Shown in pieces: positions 12,996-23,974 of a stretch of 64,000 bases of DNA. The notes beneath the pieces were generated by a model. The model was not told the DNA's origin, made no database searches, and saw only the letters and a list, made by a program, of their open reading frames with translations. Source of the DNA: Thunnus maccoyii (lineage: Eukaryota > Chordata > Actinopteri > Scombriformes > Scombridae); the NCBI RefSeq assembly GCF_910596095.1, contig NC_056539.1, positions 7,700,501 to 7,764,500 of the forward strand. Direction: 5' to 3'. Within the stretch, counting starts at the first letter, position 1, and the number at the start of each line of letters is the position of its first letter. A program made the position numbers and the translations under genes.

Positions 12996-13714
12996 CTGTA
13001 GTTTCGCAGATTTATAAAAAAAACCAAACAAACAAAAAAGCACTACTGAAAAATTAACGAGAAACACTGAAACTAGTGTAAAGCACATTACATTTTCTGA
13101 CACAAACGTACAAAACAGAGTTTAAAATGTTTCATTTGTTCTGCTTTTACTTTTTAATGTAATTTTATTGAGTTAATGTTCAAACTGCTTGATATTCTGG
13201 TTTACAGTATCCTGATAGCTCAGAATTTGTATTTATATGAATTTTGACAGGAATACATTTTAATGCTTTGGGTCCATTTTAGATTCATTTTCATTACAGC
13301 TGGTTAAATATTAAGCAATTAGTGGGAACTAGTTTTAGCAGTTTTAGTTTCAGTATGAGTATTAAAGCCATCATCTTGTTGTACAGAGTATTATGAATCC
13401 CAGAGTTAATTTATTTATTTGTTGAATACAAAGTTCAAAGACTCACACCAACTGAGAAAATGACTAAATATGACAAATAAACTGAATCATATGATTAATA
13501 TGAAGTGAACTTTGAAGTGAAGTAAGTGAATATTAAGCAAATAATAATAAGATTATATAAATTAATAGGCTAAAAACTGGAATGAGGTTAAGTGTCATTT
13601 CTGTCTGAGAGTTACTTTACTTAAAATTAATAAACAGGAAAAGTTTAATATTTGGTTCCTCTTTTGACAACATCACTTTTAGAGTACCGCTGCCATTTGC
13701 CTACATCACTGTGT

Positions 13715-13722
<8 letters not shown>

Positions 13723-13795
<73 letters not shown>
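13723..13795. repeat. (TG)n microsatellite
   Basis: About 73 bp of uninterrupted TG dinucleotides in the divergent region between gtpbp6 and the B7-like gene. A likely polymorphic locus with Z-DNA potential. Confidence 0.97.
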
Positions 13796-13796
<1 letters not shown>

Positions 13797-14191
13797 TGAT
13801 GGGTGGGTGGGTGTGTTTGACATATAGTAAAAAGAAGTCAAACAGGTCGCACCACTCTGCACACAGACGGGATATAGTCAGATGGAAACTCAGTAGCAGC
13901 TATTAATCCTGCGTGTTAATGTTTTATTTTAACAACCATCGACGTTGGAAAAGATAAGAGAGAGAGAGAGACCAGGTAGCACAACAAGCCGCAACATGAC
14001 TGACAATGAATTCCTTCAGAGTGAATAAAGGTGTGCTGTGACAAGGAGTTGTTAAAGGAAACGAGTCGAGGGGAGGATTTAAACCGGCATATAAATCAGT
14101 GGTGGACCTGTCTTCGTTTCCCAGATTAAAGAGTGAAATATCTTTGGATTATTTTTGCGTCTTGCGTGCGCAAACTTGCCCTCAGCGGGCG

Positions 14192-17100
14192 ATGCCGGTG
14201 TCACTGTGGCGGACAGGACTGCTGCTCAGCTTCCTCACTTTGTGCGCCAGTGTGGGTGAGATAACTCTGTCTGTTCATGTAGCTAGATTACATACTGAGA
14301 TAACTCTTTACACTGAACCCTACTGATGATTTACCTGTGCTGTTTCACTTCTTTCCTTACAGAGGAAGAGTGCGTCCTTGGCATAGTCGGACGGCCTGTC
14401 TCACTGCCTTGCTTTTACCCGGAATTAATAACCTTTGTGAATATTTCCATTGAGTGGAGGAGAGACAGTGAAGTGGTGCTCAGATCAGTGTGGGCAGAGG
14501 ATGGAAATGTGGAGATATGCAGTAAGAACAGCGTCACAATCTCAGCTGATGCTCCAATGACTGGAAACTTGTCTCTGAAGCTGCCCAATGTTGATGTCAA
14601 AGAGGACAAAACCTATTATAGTCTGTTCCTCATATCACCAGGAAATCAAAGTGCTCCGCTGTGCACCGTGTGCCTCAGGACAGCAGGTCAGTGTCAAACA
14701 CATAGGCTGTTATCAGAAGAATAAGATCCCCTTGATTAACAATTTGTGTCTGATTTGTTTTTTTTCCACAAAAAAGTATAATTACCTCGTTAAAATCCTT
14801 AAAATGACATCTACTACCTTCTCCCCCATTAAATATTACGGAATCTGGAAATATGCAATAAATTTCATTTCAGCAGGTAGTGAAGATGGCTCAGTGGATT
14901 GTTTTCCTGAGCTAATTGGATCACTTCCAAAACTGACAGACATCCACTCGAGCTGTCTTCACAGATGTGCAGACAACATCAGGAGAGACCCTTCACTCCC
15001 TGGTCACTGCATGTTCACCACCCTCCCCTCAGACAAGGTCATAAGGGTCATGAGGGCACTGGCCAACTGTCTGAAAAACAGCTTTTTCCCTAGAGCTGTG
15101 GACAAGCTGTTGACTCCCCCCCTTGCAATAACTGCAATAACTTCTCTTACAGTTGCAGTTAGATATTTGTATATGTATAATATTATTGTACTGACTGTAA
15201 AGGAACTAACTCCTCTCATTGTTGGTTGTTCACAGCAAGTTACAGTTCCCCGTTGCTGCTGAGGGAGGAAGCAGCGCAGGGTGATGAGACATTCTTCTTG
15301 TGTCAGTCCAGCGGCGGCTTTCCTGAACCTGCTGTTTACTGGCTCATCAACGACACACAGGAGCCCCCCGAAGGCTCAGTGAGGACCCTGGCGGCATCAC
15401 TCCCAGACTCCCGTCTCTACAACGTCACAAGCCACCTGACGGCCAACATTTCCAAAGATTCCAGCGTGTCGTGCATCATAGAGAACCCGTCCATGAAGGA
15501 AACCTTGTCGTCCACAAGCTGTGAGTGATTCATTCAGTTTATCAGGCCTCAAACACACCAGCAGGTCACCACTTGGTCACTAATGTCTGGTTCTTGTTGG
15601 AGCTCAGATGGAGATCAGGGAGGCCCGGTGGTGAGTCGAGCATCACAGGCCATGTGGATGTTCAGCACGGCTCTCTGTGTGGTGGTTGGGGTCATGGTGG
15701 CGGCAGGAGTGGCCTATCAGATCCACCTGGACAGGATGAGTAAGAAGAAGAAGGAACAATACCAACACAGCCGTCCAGGCAGAGGTAGGCATCTGCTGCT
15801 GGAGACGTTTTATTTTTAATAACATTACAAGAGAGATCAGTAGTCACAGTGTGAGAAAGAAATTCAAGAATCTGTTTAGAACTGATCAAACAATACAGAA
15901 ACTCACCTTCTCTAAAATAAACGACACAAATCTGTGTGGAGGTTTCTCACCTGTGACAACTTTAAAACACAGATTTTCAATCTGTTATAAAATTCAAGCC
16001 TTTTGGTCTGACGTTTTAGACATGATGCTTTACTGATCATCCTCAGCTCCTCTGAATCAACAGTGAACCTTTTTCCTTCTTATTCCTGAAACAAAAATTA
16101 CTGTCTCGACCATCAACATCTGACATTTAAAGAAGATAAAACAAACTCTCTGGATTTGATAAAAGTTGGCAGCATCTTTTTAAGTAACTTGAAACTTGAA
16201 ATTTAGAATCTAAATTTTATACTTCATCAATATTTCATAGTATCATCAGGCTGCAACTAATGGTTATTTTCATTGTCGATTAATCTGTCCATTATTTTCT
16301 TGATTAATCGATTAGTTGTTTGGTTGTTTAAATGTCAGAAAATGGTGAAAAATGTTGATCACTTTTTTCCAAAACCCAAAATGCAACCTCAGCACAGTCC
16401 ACAACTCAAACATATTCAGTTTACTGTCATTAAAGACTGAAGAAACCAGAAAATATTCACATTTGAGAGACTGGAATGAGAGAATTTTAGTATTTTTTCT
16501 ATAATAAATGACTCAAAACAATTATCTAAATAGTTACCGATTAATTTTCTGTCAATTGACTAATTGTTGCAGCTCTAGTAGGGACACAAGGTGAAATTGT
16601 CTAGGCTCTTTGTTGCATTTACTCCCTTTTTTCCCCTTTTATTTATTTTTTATCATCTGTATGTGAAGAAACTGTTCAATAAATATATGTGTGGCTGAAA
16701 GAGCAAGCCGAGTTTGAAAGTTTCAGTCCAAATACAATCAGTGCAGCAGCAGGTTTCTGTGTAGATTATTGTTTAAACTGAAACATCTGGATTCTTCTGA
16801 ATGTCATTTTTACAAAGATTTTCTGATGTACTGGTAGGTGGCAGGTGAAGGAAACAGGGAGGAATATACAGGATGATAAATAACATCATGACACGGACTC
16901 ATTAGTGCAGTGGTTGTGAAACTCTGAATAAAGTTATGTGTACTTGTGATGCCTCACTTTAGACGTGTTCAACCAGGAGACACAAAAAGGTGGTATTCCG
17001 TATTTCACAAGAAGAAAAGCGAAAATGAGAGAAAAATCTGAAAACCTACATATATTTTGTGTAACCACAGTATCTGGTGACCCCTGACTTTTTAGAACCC

Positions 17101-17649
17101 CCCTTCAAAATCAAGACCAGTTTTTCCATCTGGTCGAATTATTGGACATCTACTTGTCACACCCTTTTGTAGAATTTATTATCATGTTGTCTAAAGCACA
17201 ATTTGAACCAACTGCACAAACTATACTGACACTCGGTGTGATCAGACTAGTGGCTCATTAATAATATTAAACAAGTCACCTCAAATAATCTGTTTTATTT
17301 AAAACGAGTTGGAAATCAAATGTATTTACTATTTAAGTAACTATTTACTGGAGAAATCAAACAACCTGCAGTGAAGGAAATGTCACAGAGATGTTTCTTA
17401 AGCTTTATTCATTTGCAGGAACTGGAACTCAAATGCTTCACTTCAGTAGAAAGTATTAATTGTCTCAATTCAGGTGTTGAAATGACATAAAATGTATCCT
17501 ATCAAGAAGACCTGGTAGACCTTGTAATGTGCTTTTGGTTTTGTTCTAACTGAAATGACTGTTTGTCATCATCAGGATACAGAAGGCGAAATCTGTACAT
17601 GGAGGAAACGGAGGCGATGAAGTCGGAACCAAAGGAGACTGATGTGTAA
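14192..17649 (+). CDS. icoslg: B7-family immunoglobulin membrane protein, ICOS ligand-like
   Basis: A type I membrane protein of the B7 family, expected to costimulate T cells. Exons: 14192-14255, 14363-14686, 15236-15520, 15608-15784, 17576-17649; 924 nt, 307 residues (human ICOSLG 302). Exons map to domains: signal peptide (MPVSLWRTGLLLSFLTLCAS), V-type Ig, C-type Ig, membrane segment (core MFSTALCVVVGVMVAAGVAY) with a basic stop-transfer, and a short tail ending KETDV. All introns are phase 1, the hallmark of Ig-domain shuffling. Domain 2 reads SSGGFPEPAVYW and later SCIIENP, closest in my memory to ICOSLG (VYWINKTD, CIENV), although SGGFPEP also recalls CD80. Several N-glycosylation sites are present. 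The V domain has serine where the second canonical cysteine is expected (KTYYSLFL). CD80/86 is the main alternative. Confidence 0.72.
14890..15120 (+). mobile_element. LINE 3'-end fragment in intron 2 of the B7-like gene
   Basis: In the intronic frame the translation includes DPSLPGHCMFTTLPS and later NCLKNSFFPRAVDKLL. This matches the C-terminal tail of fish non-LTR retrotransposon ORF2 proteins, which typically read 'DP.HP.H.LF..LPSGRR...R..NSFFP.AV.LLN'. Only the last roughly 75 codons are present, so it is a 5'-truncated copy, probably of the L2/CR1 group or a relative. Confidence 0.6.
16249..16576. repeat. Non-autonomous repeat with GCTGCAAC terminal inverted repeats
   Basis: Begins GGCTGCAACTAATG and ends ATTGTTGCAGCTC, so its ends are imperfect inverted repeats; the interior is rich in GATTAAT words. 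Related copies or fragments lie at 6365-6610, 35165-35496, 35620-35886, 44968-45180 and 45265-45410. It sits in the last intron of the B7-like gene. It looks like a MITE-type element; class not proven. Confidence 0.65.
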
Positions 17650-17900
17650 TTTTTTAACTGGCGGGTTTCAATCTGACACAACAGAGCACTGATTTGTAAA
17701 TATATATATATATATATTTGTTGTGGTTCACTACTTAAGTATTCCGTCTTGAGCTTTGGCTTTTTAAACAGAACCTGCCGATAATAAGTATAGTCACTGT
17801 AAATTAAACTGTTGACATGTTTCATCTCATCCCCTATCTTCATTGTTTACTGGAAACTCCCTTCCATTTCTCAGAGTGGAGTCTTTGTGTTTCAAGGTTT

Positions 17901-17906
17901 AATAAA
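17901..17906 (+). terminator. Poly(A) signal of the B7-like gene
   Basis: AATAAA about 250 bp after the stop codon of the ICOSLG-like gene, the first canonical signal downstream. Confidence 0.55.
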
Positions 17907-17934
17907 AGACACTCAAAACAAGTCTTGCAACTGT

Positions 17935-17957
17935 TTTATTTCACTTTCTGTTTTATT
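17935..17957 (-). terminator. Paired poly(A) signals of nit2
   Basis: TTTATT occurs twice on the plus strand (17935-17940, 17952-17957), giving two AATAAA signals on the minus strand about 600 bp past the nit2 stop codon. Confidence 0.5.
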
Positions 17958-18547
17958 TCACTTTGTGCAGATCTGTTAGAGTTTTTCCATCAGGACAGAA
18001 AATGTGACATAGATGGATAGAATTTTTTTGAATATTTGAAATAAATTAAATCTTCAATGAGATAAAAAAAATGGATGACAGACCAAAAAAAGACAAAATA
18101 ATTATTAGTCTTTACTGCAATGAATATGATTTCAATAAGAACAGTTTTGCTTTTTTGATATTAGCATCTTTTTTTGGCAAAGCAAAGGTTCATTTACCAA
18201 TAATCTGAAACAGACTAAATAAAACGTACATTTTCACATTAGACAAGCTGTAACCAGAAATGACTAAACAGTTCATTCTTCACCAAAACTGTCTGCAATT
18301 TTCTATTGATCGACTAATCGTTTCAGCACCAGACATTACACAGATGCAATCACTGTTCCATTCTCCGCATGAAGTGAGCAGTTAGTGCTCCATGCATGTT
18401 GGCATCAGTCATTTAGTGACTTCTGACTCTCGTTTCCACAATTAAGAGTCTGGTGCTTCTGGTGCAGGAAGAGAAGACGACGTCGTATCAGAAGGATGTT
18501 CTGACGTGTTCGTATCGACACCTCGTCTCTCTCTCAGTAAACAGAGT

Positions 18548-20161
18548 TCAGCTTGATCCTCCCTGCACAGACGTCACCGTGTAGAGGTCGTCCCGACGCT
18601 GAACTGTGATCGGAATCTGCTGCCGGATGTCGGCTAAGTACTGCAAGTCTGGTGACAGGAGGATACAGAGAAGTGATTAACCAGAGTGATGTGAGCGTGT
18701 AGTGCAAAATATACAGAGGATGGACACAATAACAGCAATATGTGTGTGATTAACCTTTGTGAAGCAGACTCTCAGAGAAATGCTTCTATTTTAGTCATTT
18801 TTGTTGCACTGTATTGTACCACAGAGGAGAAATCAACTTTGCACAGTCTCTATAAAAACTGAATATTATGATCTTCACAAACGTAGCATCATCATCAAAA
18901 ACACGTCATAAAACTTGAGTGTATGTTTGTCAGTTTTAGTCTGAACAGAAATCACTGATTGATACAGTCTGCAGAGACAAGCTACTCACCAATATCAGCG
19001 TAAATAATGGCCTCCTCTGCTCCAGCCTTGGAGATAACTTCACCCCTGCATCCACAGAATGAAAAAAAAACAAACTGAAATCTGCACAATTTAAGATTAA
19101 AAGTATCCACAGACAGACAATTCAAGATGCAGTTGGTTATTATTGGATAACTTAGGAGAAGAAGAGACATCACTGATTTTAGTGGTAGAAAGTAACAAAG
19201 TACATTAACTCAACTACTAGTACAATGTTGAGGTACTTTTACTTCAGTATTTCCATTTTATGCATTTTATATTTCACCACATTTTAGAGGGAAATATTGT
19301 ACTTTTCACTTCACTACAAGTACGTGGCAGCTGGTTACTTTGCATATTAAAATTCTGCAAATAAAATGTGATAAATGTGATGCAGAGTTATAGATACATA
19401 TGTAACACTCAACAGTGAATGACTTCTACATTATGAAAACCATGACTTTTTATACCTAAAAGTACATTTTGCAGGTGATACTTCTGTACTTTTGCATACA
19501 GAACGCATTTTAACGGTAATGAAGTATTTTTACTTTGTTGTATTCCTGCTTTCTGATCTGATCTAAAGGTCTGAATAATTCTTTCACTTACTTACTTCCT
19601 GTACAAATTAATCCCTTCCTCTGTCGCTGTCACTCAACTTCATCTTCACCTTTCCTTCCTCAACCTCATTTTCTCTCACCTCTTAATTCATTTATTGGAC
19701 AATCACATGCAGCCGTTCTCTCTTGTTCACCTTCAGGGTAGTTTCACTCACTACTGCCTCCCTCTCTTCTTGTTGACTGCACGTCAAACAGTCACACATA
19801 CACACATATGATTCCTGGTTCTTACCATGGGTTTACAACAGTGCTGTGACCCCAGGCCACATAAGAGGCAGTTTCATCTCTGGCAGGTGATGCTGTGGCC
19901 ACGTATACTTGGTTATCAATCGCCCTGCATAAGAGAAGGGAAAGTACAGACACTGATGATTTATGCCAAATTATAGAACATTTAATTACAGCCTAAAAAT
20001 CACTGGTTCAAAATTCCCATAAAACACTTCTAGTTGATTGTAAAAAAAACAATTGCTCAGTAACAACAACAACAACGTATTTTTTTGTCATTTAGCTATA
20101 AACATAATCAAAATTAATTCAGGATTTAAAAATGATTGAATGTTATTTATGTCAACCTTGG

Positions 20162-20204
<43 letters not shown>

Positions 20205-23200
20205 TTTATTTACATTACAAACTGCATCACATTGGGCAGCAAATTAAAAAAATATTAATTAAATTATGAAAACATGACATTTGACACTAAAGAAAATAAC
20301 TAAATAAATACATAAAACAGGTTCAAAGAAAATAAAAACTCAAGTAAAATCAGGAAAGATTCTCTGATAAAAGTATGTTTCAAGAAGAGATCTGAGAGTT
20401 GTGCCTCTGATTTTCTTACATATAACAAGATTGATCTTGTTGTTATGTACACTCTTCTATACAGTATGTAATGTCTCTGTATAAACAAAAAAAGCTAAAT
20501 GAGACATGTATTATATAGTGATGCTGTTATGAGCATTTGAGTAAGATAATATCAGCAGTTTATATGATAGAATAGTTTAACTTTCAGCTATAGTTAAAAT
20601 GATTTAGTCACTTTGTTACACTCAGTCATATTTCATGATGAAGGAAGATCTCAGTTAAATAGTTTCAAACTACAAGTGAGACGAGTCAACCCTGTCAGGA
20701 GATACAGGGTTTAAATATTTTTCAACAGAACATGGAGTCAGTCTGACCTCCCCCTCTGCAGCAGCTCCCAGTGGGCCGGACCAGTGGTCATGTTGAAGGC
20801 TCCGGGGTAAACCAGCAGCTGACAGCCTGAGAACAAAAAGGACGACGTCATCAACTGTCCTACATGCCATTTAAAAACAGCCCAGCTGATACAAACAGTC
20901 ACTTCAGCTGCTTACCTTTCCTGCTGTAGAGCTGTGCGAGCTCTGCAAACCTCATATCGTAGCAAATCCCCACACCCACTTTACAGAACGCTGTAAGACA
21001 GAGAGAGAAAACAAGTCAACGTGATGCTCGTCCAGCCGCAGGGAAACAAAGCATGACTCAGGAAACGTCACTTACGTGTTTCAAACACTGACAGACTGTT
21101 GCCTGGGCTCAGCGTCTCCGACTCTTGGAAGCGGATTTTCCCGGGAACGTCGATGTCAAAGAGGTGAATCTTGAAGAAAGACAAACACATTGATGTTGGT
21201 ATAATGATTAACGTATATAAAATATTCAACAAAACTGGTTTCACTAATGAGGTGATGCGTACGTACCTTCCTGTGCTTCAGAATCAGCTCTCCATCAGGC
21301 CCGAACACTGTACAGCTGTTATACAACTTCCCACCGTCCTCCTCAGGGATGGATCCTGGTGAACAAGAAGTCACATGGTGAACTTCCCAACTGCACAAAA
21401 ACATATTAAGATTTTTTTGTGTTTTTTTAGTTCTTTGACATCACTTCCTCTGCTGTGCTCAGCCCCCCAAAACTGCTTCATTAGCACCAGGTGACTGTAA
21501 TCAGTAACAACCAAGCTGAAAAGAGTGTCAATCAGTCCAAGAAAAGCAAAAGATGTAATAAATTAGGTTCAAGTTATAAGAAAAGATATCTGAACAAATA
21601 AGATTCAACTCAGTGTATTCTGTGAGTTCTTCTTTGTTGTGCCAGCTCTCTTTAATTAGCTTCATTTACATGTATTATTGATTTCCCGCACTTCACAAAA
21701 CAATTCTCAACAACCCTCTGAGAACCCTTTATTAATTTTTAACAGTATTATGACGTGTCACAGCAGGAGAAGCAATTAACAACACTTAACGATGTCTGAA
21801 TGTATTTAAGGATTCTGCTGAGAGGCTTCAGTGGAACAGAGATCATTAATGATGTTTGTTACAGCTGCTTTTCCAGTAAACTGTCTGTGGTGAAAAAATG
21901 GGTTTCACACTACCAGAGCAAAGTTTGATTGATAAATGTTGTTAACACTGGTGGTTGTAGATGCTTCATCTTTCAGTTATCACACATGTACTCATTTCTG
22001 TGGTTCATTCATTTATTTAATTGCTATTAAAATACATACAATAAATGACATGGAAGGAAGAGTAGGCTTGTACCCTTGTTTTAAAGCTGTTACTACTAGT
22101 TAAAAAGTGAGAGTTTTTCCACTCACTGAAATCAAAACACATCATGTGGCTGCACTGAGTTGATCTATTAACTCTGCTGTTGGTGGAGAAACGTGTTAGC
22201 CTTTAACTCTGAGGCACAAACACCAAAACCTGATGTACAGGGTTGATATTCTAGACGGGCAGAGGATGGTCTTGACCTGCTCTATGTGAAAAGTGCCCTG
22301 AGATAACTTTGTGATGATTTGGCGCAATATAAATAAAACTGAAATTGAATTGAATTGAATACTGGTGTGATGTGACATGTTTCTACATTTGAACAGTTAT
22401 TAACAGAAAGAAGATAAATATGATCTAAAATTATACTTGAATGTCAAGTTCAAGTTGTTTCCTTCTCTCAAGTCTACTTCCAGTGATCAGCAGCTCACTA
22501 CAACACCTGACGTGTGTTACTCCTCCATTATAACTGGAGGAAACAACCTTATGTTTTCCCAAGATAATGAGCTAATTAACCTGTCACACAGGAAATATAA
22601 TACACCTTTAGTAGTATTAGAACTATTCAACACTCAAGTTAAGGAACAAAAGGTGAAACATCTGTAAAACACGGCCATAAAATAATACTGCTTATGAATA
22701 TATTCAGAAGACTTCCACCTTTCAATATATTGAGTAATCGATTAAAATGTCTATTTACAATGGAGAAAAATACATGGACCTCTTTATGCAGGTCACTACA
22801 GCCACAGAAGCCTCCTTACCTCCCACTAGATACACTTTATTCTCCTTTGCTGCCTCTGACAACACCTGGGTGGATTCTCCTGGGATCCTCTCAGCATACG
22901 TAGAGAAGAAGCCGGTTCCATACGGAGAATTGAAGCATTCCTGTGTTAGAGACAGATGAGAAAACATCAGTTTACAGCAGATGATGAGCTGTGACTTGAA
23001 TCTTGGACTCATCCACCCCTTAACCCCCCCCCCCCCCCCCCCCCCCCCCAGTGGTGGACAGTAACCCCACTCCACTACATTTCAGAGGGAAATATTGTAC
23101 TTTATTGTACTACAGCTCCACCAAATAGTGATTTTTCCCTCTAAACTTCTCACATGGTTTCGTTTCAATAAATGTTGAAATGATCCAAAGTTTCACCAAA

Positions 23201-23974
23201 AATCAAAGATTAGAGAAAAAGTCCAAACACTGAAAACAGATTTGTGTATCAGAACTTTGTTTTTTCTTCTTTTCTCTCCCATTAATCATCTCACAACCCC
23301 TCAGATTCATCTGGTGACCCTTTGGAGGGGCCTGACCCCTAGGTTGGGAACCACTGGACTGAACTAGCTAACCGTATGTAAAGTAGTTAAAACTAGCTCC
23401 ACCTCCAGCAGCTACAACAGTAACATGCTGCTCTAACACTGATGCTTCATTATTAATAATCTAATGATGTCATATATAATAATATATCAGTCAGAGGAAC
23501 CAAACCACTACTTTTACTACATCAAACTGATAATATTTATGTACTTTTACTGTGTTAGGATTTTTCATACAGGACTTTTACATGTAATGGAGTATTTTTA
23601 CACTGCAGTATTGGTACTTGTACTGAAGGAAAGTATCTGAATACTTCCTCACCGGCAGCAGCACCACTTTGCTGCCCTGTCCTGCCGCCTCTTGGACCAG
23701 CCTCCGGGCCCGGCTCAGGTTGTCCGCCTTGACGCTCGTCACCTGTAGCTGCACCACAGCCAGACGGAACTCTGCAGCAAACAGGAGACCCTCAGTGTAA
23801 GTTTGGTTGTAGCTACAACTTAAAAACTGTGCAGTGTCAACAGTAAGAGGAGACAGGCTCGGTACTACAGCTGATATTATTAAACTGTTCATGCACTCAG
23901 TTAGCTGCACCTTCAGTAAAATACATTATACACACAAGAAGCTCACAGAAGACAGCTTTGTACTTACTAGCCAT
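18548..23974 (-). CDS. nit2: Omega-amidase NIT2 (nitrilase family member 2)
   Basis: Hydrolyses alpha-ketoglutaramate and alpha-ketosuccinamate, the products of glutamine and asparagine transamination, to the keto acid and ammonia (known for the family). Ten coding exons in minus-strand order: 23974-23968 (only 7 nt, ATGGCTA), 23771-23653, 22940-22820, 21355-21267, 21169-21076, 20990-20916, 20826-20748, 19924-19826, 19045-18990, 18648-18548; 840 nt, 279 residues (human 276). The nitrilase catalytic triad is intact and falls at the residue numbers known for NIT2: Glu43 ([10 protein letters not shown]), Lys112 (KHRKIHLF) and Cys153 ([11 protein letters not shown]). The enzyme is cytosolic and mitochondrial in mammals. 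It is followed on the same strand by tbc1d23, as in the human 3q12 cluster. Several introns hold interspersed repeats, one touching the exon 2 donor. Confidence 0.96.
19179..19530 (+). repeat. Teleost interspersed repeat (AGTGGTAGAAAGTAAC family), copy 1
   Basis: Starts AGTGGTAGAAAGTAAC and continues with stacked AGTAC/GTACTT words and GAGGGAAATATTGTACTTTT, a text common across perch-like fish. It lies in nit2 intron 8. Related copies are at 23050-23645 and 63165-63530. Confidence 0.65.
20162..20201. repeat. (ATA)n microsatellite
   Basis: About 40 bp of ATA/AAT trinucleotide repeat in nit2 intron 7. Confidence 0.95.
22246..22360 (+). repeat. Retroposon tail ending in TGAAT repeats
   Basis: Text around GTGCCCTGAGATAACTTTGT and ATTTGGCGCAATATAAATAA, followed by (TTGAAT/TGAAT)n, is the recognisable 3' tail of a high-copy fish SINE/LINE. 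It lies in nit2 intron 3. Only the tail is clear. Confidence 0.6.
23024..23049. repeat. Poly(C) tract of 26 bases
   Basis: An uninterrupted run of 26 C at the edge of the repeat that begins at 23050, in nit2 intron 2. Read on the transcribed (minus) strand it is a 26-G run with quadruplex potential. The exact length may be affected by sequencing. Confidence 0.9.
23050..23645 (+). repeat. Teleost interspersed repeat (AGTGGTAGAAAGTAAC family), copy 2
   Basis: Starts AGTGGTGGACAGTAAC next to the poly(C) tract, shares GAGGGAAATATTGTACTTTA with copy 1, and ends GAAAGTATCTGAATACTTCC. The end lies within about 10 bp of the 5' splice site of nit2 exon 2 (exon end 23653, minus strand). A middle part containing CCTAGGTTGGGAACCACTGG may be a second, nested repeat. 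Confidence 0.6.

Larger units (their letters stand above)
12395..14191. other. Divergent intergenic region between gtpbp6 and the B7-like gene
   Basis: No gene was found. It holds the upstream regions of both flanking genes, a CTT microsatellite at about 12521-12546, an ETS/CRE composite at 12983-12995 and a long TG microsatellite at 13723-13795. The 5' untranslated region of the B7-like gene probably begins within 13.9-14.19 kb. Confidence 0.6.
17650..18547. other. Overlapping 3' regions of the B7-like gene and nit2
   Basis: The B7-like gene has AATAAA at 17901-17906 on the plus strand. nit2 has AATAAA on the minus strand at 17940-17935 and 17957-17952. The two tail-to-tail transcripts therefore probably end within about 60 bp of each other or overlap. 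No coding sequence is seen. Confidence 0.6.

Noticed and set aside
13652-13906. 84-codon open frame with a Val-Cys repeat
   Set aside because: It is only the translation of the (TG)n microsatellite at 13723-13795.
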